Source: Schlegelella_A sp038225015 (GTDB taxonomy: Bacteria > Pseudomonadota > Gammaproteobacteria > Burkholderiales > Burkholderiaceae_C). Taken from it: a stretch of 52,128 bases of DNA. The notes beneath the pieces were generated by a model that saw nothing but the letters and a program-made list of their open reading frames with translations, made no database searches and was not told the DNA's origin. Positions 43,621 to 52,128 of the stretch are shown here, piece after piece (within the stretch, counting starts at the first letter, position 1; the number at the start of each line of letters is the position of its first letter). Location: NCBI GenBank assembly GCA_038225015.1, contig JBBRFB010000007.1:1-52128 (forward strand), in the 5' to 3' direction. The position numbers and the translations under genes were made by a program.

Positions 43621-43672
43621 TCGGGGTGTCGCTTGCGGCCCATCGAGGCGCAGTTTATCTCGCTACGCCCGA

Positions 43673-43704
43673 TAAAAAAGGGCCACGCCTCGCGGCGCGG
43701 CCCC
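43673..43704 (-). terminator. Rho-independent terminator of rpoD
   Basis: On the minus strand a 10-bp stem (GGGCCGCGCC / GGCGTGGCCC, one mismatch) with loop GCGA is followed by six T residues. It lies 20 bases after the rpoD stop. Confidence 0.9.
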
Positions 43705-43723
43705 TTGTGGCGGGCGGCTGACG

Positions 43724-45910
<2,187 letters not shown>

Positions 45911-46028
45911 GCGTTTCCTCGAATAAATGAAGGCCTGTCACTAGACAGCCCACGAACGGACTTGCGCACGCTCATGCGGAAATCAAGGCCGATCGGGCTT
46001 TCGGGCGCGTGCAAACGGCCCATGGCTG

Positions 46029-46054
46029 CGTTCGAATCGTCAGTGACTCGAACG
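46029..46054 (-). repeat. Inverted repeat in the rpoD leader
   Basis: CGTTCGA and TCGAACG flank 12 bases that pair further at TC/GA. It would form a stem of seven to nine base pairs in the untranslated rpoD mRNA, about 120 bases before the start codon. There is no T-tract. Confidence 0.5.
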
Positions 46055-46192
46055 TGCCAAGGGCCAGAGCAGGGTGACCGGTGGCGTGTCGCCGACCGAT
46101 TTGCAGTCCTTGCGGGTACGGGGGCCTGGTGGTGTGACCCTCGTTCAGAGGGTGGCCGGGGCCGGAGGTGCTGCCGTCACACTGATGCGTCA

Positions 46193-46229
46193 ACCTGCAA
46201 TTATCGCCCGGGAAGGGCTTTTTCGTCAA
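46193..46229 (-). promoter_or_regulatory. Sigma-70 promoter of rpoD overlapping the dnaG stop
   Basis: TTGACG (46224-46229) and GATAAT (46200-46205) are separated by 18 bases; each is one mismatch from consensus. The -35 overlaps the TGA of dnaG. The predicted start near 46193 gives rpoD an untranslated leader of about 280 bases. Confidence 0.65.
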
Positions 46230-47959
46230 AGGCGGCCGAGAACCCGTTCAGCGTCGCGGCGGGCTGCCGACGAGCGCATCTGCGCCATCGACCGCTGCAG
46301 GTCCTCGACCAGCGGCTCGATCGCCGGATCCTCGGCGTCGACGAGGGCCAGCGCCGCCGCGGACCAGGGCTCCTCGGCGATGCGCTCGCGAAGCGCAGCC
46401 CAGGGCAGGGCGCCGTGTTCGGCCGCCGCACGGTCGAGAAAACGGAAGGCTTCGCCGTGCCAGCCCTCCAGCTCGCAGAGCAGCGCGTGATCGGAGGCCG
46501 TCAGCTGCTCCCACCAGCGGCTTTCGAGGAGCAGCGTCCAGGCGACGCGGTCGTGCGGCTGGCGCATTGCCTGGCGCGCCGCCTGCCGCGGTGCAAGGCG
46601 CCGCGCCGGGGTGGCCGCCGGCCGGCCGCCTGCCGTCGCGCGGGCTTGCCACGAGGCCGCGAGCTCGTCGACCGGCTGCGTTGCTCGCGAGGCGAGCTCG
46701 CCGAGCAACTGTCGCTTGAGCATCCCTTCGGGAAGCGCCGTCCAGAGCGGCCGGCCATTGGCGAGAAAGCGGGCCCGGCCCTCGGCGGTCGTGAAATCGA
46801 CGTCGACGCCGGCGTCGGCGACGATCTGCCGCGACAGCGGCGTGGCGGCGGCGACCAGCCCGTCGAACGCCTCGGCGCCGAAGGCGCGCACATAGCTGTC
46901 GGGGTCGTGCTCGGGGGGCAGGAAGAGGAAGCGATAGCTCCGGGTGTCGGTGGCGTGCGGCAGGCTGGCCTCGAGCGCCCGACCCGCCGCGCGGCGGCCG
47001 GCGGCATCGCCGTCGAAGCTGAAGACGACGGCGTCGGCGAAGCGGGCGAGCTTTTGCACGTGCTCGGCCGTGCAGGCGGTGCCCAGGGTCGCGACGGCGT
47101 TGCCGAATCCCGACTGGGCGAGGGCGACGACGTCCATGTAGCCCTCGACGACAAGAACGTAGCCGCGCTGGCGGATCGCGGCGCGCGCCTCGTGCAGGCC
47201 GTAGAGCTCGCGGCCCTTGCTGAAGACCGGCGTCTCCGGCGAGTTGAGGTACTTCGGCTCGCCGCCGTCGAGCACCCGTCCGCCGAAGCCGATGACGTCG
47301 CCCTGGACCGAGCGGATCGGAAACATGATGCGATCCCGGAAGCGGTCGTAGCGCTTGCGCGTCGCCGGGTCAGCGTCGCCCTCGTCGTCGCCACCGGAGG
47401 CGATGACGAGGCCGCTTTCCTCGAGCAGCGGATCGTCGTAGCTGGCGAAGCCGCTGGCGAGGCTGCGCCAGCCTTCGGGCGCGTAGCCGAGGCCGAAGTG
47501 CGCGGCGATCTCGCCGCTCAACCCGCGGCCCTTCAGGTAGGCGATGGCCCGGTCGCTGCCCTTGAGCTGGCGCCGGTAGTGCTCGGCGGCCCGGGCCAGC
47601 ACCTCGGTGAGGGTCGACTGCCGCTGCCTTTGCGCCGCTGCCTGCTCGCGCTCCGCCGGCGAACTGGTGTCTTCGGGCACCTGCATCCCGGTCTGCTGCG
47701 CCAGGTCGCGCACGGCGTCGATGAAGCCCATGCCGTGATGCTCCATCAGGAAGCCGACGGCGTTACCGTGCACGCCGCAGCCGAAGCAGTGATACGTCTG
47801 CCGCGACGGGCTGACCGTGAAGCTCGGCGTCTTCTCGCCGTGGAAAGGGCAGAGGCCCTTGTGGTTGACGCCGGCCCGCTTCAGCTCGACCGAGCGGCCG
47901 ACGACCTCGACGATGTCGACCCGGGCGAGCAGGTCATGGACGAATGCGGGCGGGATCAC
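46226..47959 (-). CDS. dnaG: DNA primase
   Basis: 577 residues. The N-terminal CHC2 zinc-binding domain is seen as GLCPFHGEKTPSF and YHCFGCGVHG (about 35-65), followed by the catalytic core with the TOPRIM glutamate and DxD-type motifs (VEGYMDVVALAQSGF near 270; FSFDGDAAGRRAAGRAL near 310). The C-terminal DnaB-binding helical part is present. It makes RNA primers at the replication fork. It is followed by rpoD as in the classical macromolecular-synthesis operon, but the usual rpsU is not upstream. Confidence 0.97.
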   Translation of the reverse strand: MIPPAFVHDLLARVDIVEVVGRSVELKRAGVNHKGLCPFHGEKTPSFTVSPSRQTYHCFGCGVHGNAVGFLMEHHGMGFIDAVRDLAQQTGMQVPEDTSSPAEREQAAAQRQRQSTLTEVLARAAEHYRRQLKGSDRAIAYLKGRGLSGEIAAHFGLGYAPEGWRSLASGFASYDDPLLEESGLVIASGGDDEGDADPATRKRYDRFRDRIMFPIRSVQGDVIGFGGRVLDGGEPKYLNSPETPVFSKGRELYGLHEARAAIRQRGYVLVVEGYMDVVALAQSGFGNAVATLGTACTAEHVQKLARFADAVVFSFDGDAAGRRAAGRALEASLPHATDTRSYRFLFLPPEHDPDSYVRAFGAEAFDGLVAAATPLSRQIVADAGVDVDFTTAEGRARFLANGRPLWTALPEGMLKRQLLGELASRATQPVDELAASWQARATAGGRPAATPARRLAPRQAARQAMRQPHDRVAWTLLLESRWWEQLTASDHALLCELEGWHGEAFRFLDRAAAEHGALPWAALRERIAEEPWSAAALALVDAEDPAIEPLVEDLQRSMAQMRSSAARRDAERVLGRL

Positions 47960-48013
47960 CGCTGGAATTAGACACGAGGCGGCGCCTGGGAAACGGCAAG
48001 CCGCCGACGATTG

Positions 48014-48322
48014 TCAGACGGTGAAATCGGAGAGCTTGCGGCCGCTCGCCAGGGCCGCCTTCAGCCAACGCGGCTGCAGCCCCCGGCCGCTCCACGAATC
48101 GCCCGTCGAGGCGTTGCGATACTTCGCTGCCACCTTGTTGCCGCTTCGAGTGGATTTTGTCTTGGCCGTGCCCTTGCCGCCGAGGTCGGCGACGGTCAGG
48201 CCATATTCGGCCATCAGTTCGCGCACCTTGGCCACGGCGGCGCCACGCTCGTCATTCTTGGTCTGCTCGATCTGGCGCTCGATGGATTCCTTTTGCGCCA
48301 GCAATTCCTTCAGTGATGCCAC
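48014..48322 (-). CDS. H-NS family histone-like DNA-binding protein
   Basis: 102 residues starting with GTG at 48322, with GGAAGGG seven bases upstream. The N-terminal coiled coil (MASLKELLAQKESIERQIEQ) is the dimerisation part. The C-terminus with YRNASTGDSWSGRGLQPRWL is the typical H-NS DNA-binding loop in its betaproteobacterial form (W-S/T-GRG). It likely silences AT-rich or foreign DNA. It stands between yggX and dnaG; no clear terminator lies after it, so transcription into dnaG is possible. Confidence 0.92.
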   Translation of the reverse strand: MASLKELLAQKESIERQIEQTKNDERGAAVAKVRELMAEYGLTVADLGGKGTAKTKSTRSGNKVAAKYRNASTGDSWSGRGLQPRWLKAALASGRKLSDFTV

Positions 48323-48418
48323 GATGAATCCCTTCCGGTCTGGTTATCGGCGGTAAGAACCCCCGGGCGGATTCTAGGACTGGCGGCGGTTTCGCGCTCC
48401 GGGCGGTGGCGCTGGCGC

Positions 48419-48691
48419 TCAGGTCGTCGGCGGGACGTAACCGGCCGGTTGCTCGGCGCCGGCGCCGAAAAGGAAATTCTCCATCTGGCGGGCGAGATAC
48501 TGCCGTGCTTTTTGATCGGCCAAGTTAAGCCGATTTTCGTTGACCAGCATGGTCTGGTGCTTCATCCAGGCCTGCCAGGCTTCCTTGCTGATCGAGGCGT
48601 AGATGCGCTTGCCCAACTCTCCCGGGTAGGGCGCGAAATCCATGCCCTCGGCGTCGCGTTTCAGATATACACATTGCACGGTTCTTGCCAT
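48419..48691 (-). CDS. Iron-trafficking / oxidative-damage protection protein YggX
   Basis: 90 residues from the ATG at 48691. MARTVQCVYLKRDAEGMDF, PYPGELGKRIYASISKEAW and KHQTMLVNENRLNL cover the whole YggX family pattern, including the conserved N-terminal cysteine. It protects Fe-S clusters and takes part in iron trafficking in the cytoplasm. It is placed directly after argA (about 55 bases), an arrangement common in Burkholderiales. Confidence 0.96.
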   Translation of the reverse strand: MARTVQCVYLKRDAEGMDFAPYPGELGKRIYASISKEAWQAWMKHQTMLVNENRLNLADQKARQYLARQMENFLFGAGAEQPAGYVPPTT

Positions 48692-48746
48692 CACCGACTC
48701 CATCGGGTTGCAAACACCTCCCGATCCTGTTGAAGAAAATCCCGCG

Positions 48747-50087
48747 TCACGCCAGTTTCTTGACGAATACCTTCGAGCGCCGGTCCCAGTTGTATTTTCG
48801 TTTGCGCCCCTCGGGCAGCCAATCGGCCTCGACCTCGGCGAAACCGCGCTTGATAAACCAGTGCATCGTCCGCGTCGTCAGGACGAAGATACTGTCGAGC
48901 CCCATCGACTTGGCCCGCTGCTCGACCCGCTTGAGTATCCGCTCGCCGTCGCCCTGGCCCTGCACCTGCGGCGAGACCGTCATCGCCGCCATTTCCGCCG
49001 TCCGCGATTCCGGATAGGGATACAGGGCGGCGCAGCCGAATATCACGCCGTCGTGCTCGATCACCGTGTAGTTGGCGATGTCGCGCTCGATTTCCATGCG
49101 GTCGCGCTTGACGAGGGTGCCGTCGCGCTCGAACGGCTCGATCAGCTGGAGGACGCCGCCGATGTCGTCGGCCGTCGCCTGGCGCAGGCTCTCGAGCTTT
49201 TCGTCGACCACCATGGTGCCGATGCCGTCGTGCGTGAACACCTCCATGAGGATCGCGCCGTCGACCGCGAAGGGCAGGATGTGCGAGCGCTCGACGCCGC
49301 CGCGGCAGGCGCGGATGCAGTACTGCAGGTAGAAGGCGGTGTCGGTCGGCAACGTCGGCCGCGGCAACGCCGCGAGCAGCCGCTCGGCATCGGCCAGCGC
49401 GAGCTCGGTGTCGATCGTGCTCTCGGCGTCGGCCGGATCTTCGGGGATGCCGGGCACCTCGGTCACGAACAGCAGCTTGTCGGCCTGCAGCGCGATCGCG
49501 GTGCTCGTCGCGACGTCTTCCATCGTCAGGTTGAAGGCCTCGCCGGTAGGAGAGAAGCCGAACGGCGACAGCAGCAGCAGGGCGCCGATGTCGATCGCCC
49601 GCCGGATCGCCCCGGCGTCGACCTTGCGCACGACGCCGCTGTGCATGAAGTCGACGCCGTCGACGATGCCGACCGGCTGCGCGGTCAGGAAGTTGCCGGA
49701 GACGACGCGCACGATGGCGTTGGCCATCGGCGTGTTCGGCAGCCCCTGCGAGAACGCCGCCTCGATCTCGAAGCGGAGCTGCCCGGCCGCCTCCTGGGCG
49801 CTGTCGAGCGCGACTTCGTCGGTGATGCGCAGGCCCTGGCTGTAGCGGGACTCGTGTCCCTTCGAGCGCAGCTGCTCGTTCACCTGCGGTCGAAAGCCGT
49901 GCACGAGCACGAGCCGGATGCCCATCGCATGCAGGATCGCGAGGTCTTGCGCGAACGCCGGCAGCTTGCCCGCGGCGATCAGCTCGCCGGCGATCGCGAC
50001 CACGAAGGTCTTGCCGTGGTACGCGTGAATGTGCGGCGCGACCGTGCGAAACCACGGCACGAAGGTGTGCGGAAAGACGAGGCTCAA
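48747..50087 (-). CDS. argA: N-acetylglutamate synthase
   Basis: 446 residues. An amino-acid-kinase-like domain (about 1-290, HGFRPQVNEQLRSKG, LSPFGFSPTGEAFNL) is followed by a GNAT domain (about 300-446) with the acetyl-CoA loop VSPQVQGQGDGERILKRVE. Catalyses the first step of arginine synthesis from glutamate and acetyl-CoA. The start is odd: the frame begins with TTG at 50087 without a ribosome binding site. The nearest ATG (50142) lies in a different frame. An indel near 50090, a true TTG start, or a sequence error could explain it. The conserved part (FVPWFRTVAPHIHAY) begins about ten residues in. Confidence 0.93.
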   Translation of the reverse strand: MSLVFPHTFVPWFRTVAPHIHAYHGKTFVVAIAGELIAAGKLPAFAQDLAILHAMGIRLVLVHGFRPQVNEQLRSKGHESRYSQGLRITDEVALDSAQEAAGQLRFEIEAAFSQGLPNTPMANAIVRVVSGNFLTAQPVGIVDGVDFMHSGVVRKVDAGAIRRAIDIGALLLLSPFGFSPTGEAFNLTMEDVATSTAIALQADKLLFVTEVPGIPEDPADAESTIDTELALADAERLLAALPRPTLPTDTAFYLQYCIRACRGGVERSHILPFAVDGAILMEVFTHDGIGTMVVDEKLESLRQATADDIGGVLQLIEPFERDGTLVKRDRMEIERDIANYTVIEHDGVIFGCAALYPYPESRTAEMAAMTVSPQVQGQGDGERILKRVEQRAKSMGLDSIFVLTTRTMHWFIKRGFAEVEADWLPEGRKRKYNWDRRSKVFVKKLA

Positions 50088-50216
50088 GGCGGTGCGGGTG
50101 GGAAGCCGACGGAGGGCGGTCGACGCCGGGCGATTCTGTCATGCAGCGGCATGCCGGGCAGCGCGCGGCCAGACGTCGATCGGGTCGGTCGCGTCGCCTG
50201 CGTCGCCTACCTTCGT

Positions 50217-51617
50217 TCAGTCCCAGGCGAGCCGGTCGGTTCCCGGCCGGACGGAGGGCCGTGCGTAGCGTGCCGGCGTCGCCGAGAAGCGGGCGGCGTG
50301 GCGCAGCGCGACCAGGCGGCCGAAACCGGAATCGCTCGCCTCCGTCTGGCTGGAGAAGTCGGCTCGCGGCGCGGTGAAGCCGTCGGCGACGCGCCCGAGG
50401 CTGCGCAGCCAGGCGCCGGTGCGGGCGAGGGAGACCTGCACGTGCCAGCTGCCGCCGAGCGCGTGCTGGCGCAGCAGCGCCGTCTCGATGCCCCAGGCGA
50501 GGAGAAAGCCGGTCGTCATGTCGAGCACCTGCATCGGCAAGGCCTTCGGCGTCTCGAGCCCCGCCGCCCGACCCTCGGCATCGTTGAAGCCGGTGGCGGT
50601 CTGCACCAGCGAGTCGAAGCCGCGGCGACCCGACCACGGCCCGAGCCGCCCGTAGGCCGAAAGCGACGCGCAGACGATGCCTGGCCGCTGCCGGGCGACG
50701 GCCACCGGGCCGAAGCCGAGGGCATCGAGGCTGCCTGGCCGGTAGCCCTGCAGGAACACGTGCGCGCCGGCAACCGCCTGCGCCAGCGCGTCGTGGTCGC
50801 TGGGGTCGCGGAGATCGGCCAGGGCCGAGCGCTTGCCGCGGCTGGTGTCGGCGATGGCTTCGATGTTCGGCAGACGCGGCGAATTGACGAGCATCACGTC
50901 GGCGCCGTAGGCGGCCAGCGTGCGGCCGGCGACCGGCCCGGCGAGGATGCGGGTCAGCTCGAGCACGCGCAGGCCGTCGAGCGGTCGCGCGTCGGGCGCG
51001 AAGGTCGGCCACGGCAGCGGCGCCGCATCGCCGACCTGCTCGATCTCGACCAGCGGCAGGTCCTCGATCGCCACGCGCTGCGGATGGCGATCCCATTCGT
51101 CGAACGTGCGCAGGGCGGCCACGACCAGGCCGGCGTCGGCGGCGGCTTGCTCGAAGGCCTCGGCCGACCAGTCGACCAGCGCCGCCGCGACGGCCTCCCG
51201 CGAGGTTCCGGGACCGGGCGGCAGGCCGAGCAGGCGCAACGCGCCGTCGCGATGGTGGGCGAAGTTGGTGTGCAGGCGAACCCAGCCGCCCTGGCCACCC
51301 GCTCCGCAGGGGTAGAGGCCGGCGATCGGATCCCACAGGGCCGGTACGCGGCCGTCGAGCGAGAACCAGCCGCAGCATTCGAGCGACGCCTCGCGCATGT
51401 CGATCGCGACGGTCTGCAGTGCGCCGCCGCGAACGCGCCCGATCTCGGTCGCCGCCAGCGCCGCCAGCCCGAGCGACGACTGGGCGGCCGTGCCGACCGC
51501 GAACGACGAAGGCAGCACCGGGTCCTCGCCGCTCAGCAGCAGCCGATCGAGTGCGCCAGACGGCAGGCCGGCAACCTGCCAGAGCGAGCGGACGGTCTCG
51601 AGAGATGCGCTGGCCAT
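50217..51617 (-). CDS. CaiB/BaiF-type CoA-transferase, two half-domains
   Basis: 466 residues from the ATG at 51617. The second half is a complete family III CoA-transferase core: DGLRVLELTRILAGPVAGRT, GADVMLVNSPR, SRGKRSALADLRDP and YGRLGPWSGRRGFDSLVQTA, with the expected catalytic Asp in the FDSLVQ block. The first half looks like a degenerate copy (SSFAVGTAAQSSLGLAALAA). These enzymes move CoA between acids; the acid is unknown. The gene is divergent from hrpA with about 75 bases between starts. A pre-frame open to 51737 is not part of the protein. Confidence 0.88.
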   Translation of the reverse strand: MASASLETVRSLWQVAGLPSGALDRLLLSGEDPVLPSSFAVGTAAQSSLGLAALAATEIGRVRGGALQTVAIDMREASLECCGWFSLDGRVPALWDPIAGLYPCGAGGQGGWVRLHTNFAHHRDGALRLLGLPPGPGTSREAVAAALVDWSAEAFEQAAADAGLVVAALRTFDEWDRHPQRVAIEDLPLVEIEQVGDAAPLPWPTFAPDARPLDGLRVLELTRILAGPVAGRTLAAYGADVMLVNSPRLPNIEAIADTSRGKRSALADLRDPSDHDALAQAVAGAHVFLQGYRPGSLDALGFGPVAVARQRPGIVCASLSAYGRLGPWSGRRGFDSLVQTATGFNDAEGRAAGLETPKALPMQVLDMTTGFLLAWGIETALLRQHALGGSWHVQVSLARTGAWLRSLGRVADGFTAPRADFSSQTEASDSGFGRLVALRHAARFSATPARYARPSVRPGTDRLAWD

Positions 51618-51691
51618 CGCCGGCGGAGTGTGCACCAGACGGCGACCCTTTCGGCCGAGCGTCGCCCTCCGGCTCGGATAATCGGCAGACG

Positions 51692-52128
51692 ATGACGAGA
51701 CCTGACGCCGCGGTCGAGCGCCCGCGGCCCGCCGCAACCGCGCTGCCGCCGATCGAGTTCCCCGAGGCGCTGCCGGTCTCGGCGCGCCGCAGCGAGATCG
51801 CGCAGGCCATCGTCGCCCACCCGGTCGTCATCGTCTGCGGCGAGACCGGCTCGGGCAAGACGACGCAGCTGCCGAAGATCGCACTCGCGCTCGGCCGCGG
51901 GCGCGGCAACGGCGGCGGCCTGATCGGCCACACGCAGCCGCGGCGCATCGCCGCCTCGAGCGTGGCACGGCGCATCGCCGAGGAGCTGAAGACACCGCTC
52001 GGCGAGGTCGTTGGCTTCAAGGTGCGCTTCCAGGACCGGCTGTCTCCCGGCGCCAGCGTCAAGCTCATGACCGACGGCATCCTGCTCGCCGAGACGCAGA
52101 GCGATCCGCTGCTGCGCGCCTACGACAC
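51692..52128 (+). CDS. hrpA: ATP-dependent RNA helicase HrpA, 5' part (runs off the right end)
   Basis: The first 145 codons. Walker A GETGSGKTTQLPKIAL near residue 50, motif Ia HTQPRRIAASSVARRIAEEL, and FKVRFQDRLSPGASVKLMTD, then GILLAETQSDPLL, are those of the DEAH-box helicase HrpA, which acts on mRNA and ribosomes. The rest of the usual ~1300-residue protein lies outside. A GATAAT hexamer ends 10 bases before the ATG, so the mRNA may have a very short leader. Confidence 0.94.
   Translation, partial: MTRPDAAVERPRPAATALPPIEFPEALPVSARRSEIAQAIVAHPVVIVCGETGSGKTTQLPKIALALGRGRGNGGGLIGHTQPRRIAASSVARRIAEELKTPLGEVVGFKVRFQDRLSPGASVKLMTDGILLAETQSDPLLRAYD

Noticed and set aside
46025..46060. tRNA T-arm (GTTCGAATC)
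   Set aside because: No acceptor, D-arm or anticodon stem can be drawn around it; the sequence is explained by a simple inverted repeat.
48642..52080. Two frames of more than 1000 codons opposite or beside argA and the CoA-transferase
   Set aside because: They are shadows of argA, the CoA-transferase and hrpA. Composition is unnatural and no motif is visible.

Overview
The window looks like the chromosome of a high-GC betaproteobacterium, most likely in Burkholderiales. The grounds are the protein families and their order (argA, yggX, an H-NS-like protein, dnaG, rpoD; hemH, hslR, grpE, dnaK, dnaJ), PEP-CTERM exosortase substrates, and a class I polyhydroxyalkanoate (PHA) synthase. I cannot name the species.

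The window has two halves of different character. From about 30.8 kb to the right end the DNA is compact, intact and mostly core: a radical-SAM protein with a LexA-type box over its start codon, a CDF metal transporter, dnaJ, dnaK, grpE, hslR, a ferric-type ABC importer lying between hslR and hemH, an FHA-cyclase, rpoD with a terminator and a promoter inside the dnaG stop region, dnaG, an H-NS-family gene, yggX, argA, a CaiB-type CoA-transferase and the start of hrpA. No hrcA or CIRCE element is visible. CTTGAAA boxes ahead of grpE and dnaK suggest sigma-32 control.

The left half (about 0-30 kb) is accessory and strongly decayed. Intact genes alternate with remnants: a tyrosine-recombinase pseudogene beside a 25-bp inverted repeat (6.1-6.4 kb); five gene fragments spliced together in 1.3 kb (7.3-8.6 kb); a kinase/AAA gene with an internal deletion; a frameshifted magnesium-type P-type ATPase; a cyclopropane-synthase/FAD-oxidase chimera; a truncated DUF6064 gene; an oxidoreductase stub; a second broken P-type ATPase; a nucleotidyltransferase-fold fragment; and a headless PEP-CTERM gene.

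The survivors between 8.6 and 25.8 kb form a coherent low-oxygen persistence island: PHA synthase, acetoacetyl-CoA reductase, four universal stress proteins, a beta-CASP metallo-beta-lactamase, an acyl-CoA synthetase/acetyltransferase fusion and a 67-residue protein heading an operon. Five FNR/ANR-like boxes (TTGAY-N4-ATCAA or close variants) lie in it. Three of them sit at the distance expected for class II activation of an intact gene with a recognisable -10. The gene content resembles the low-oxygen-activated (lxa) locus type known from Burkholderia cenocepacia and similar ANR regulons. My reading is an lxa-like island in reductive decay that has kept its stress, PHA and protein-control genes and lost its transporters and lipid-modification genes.
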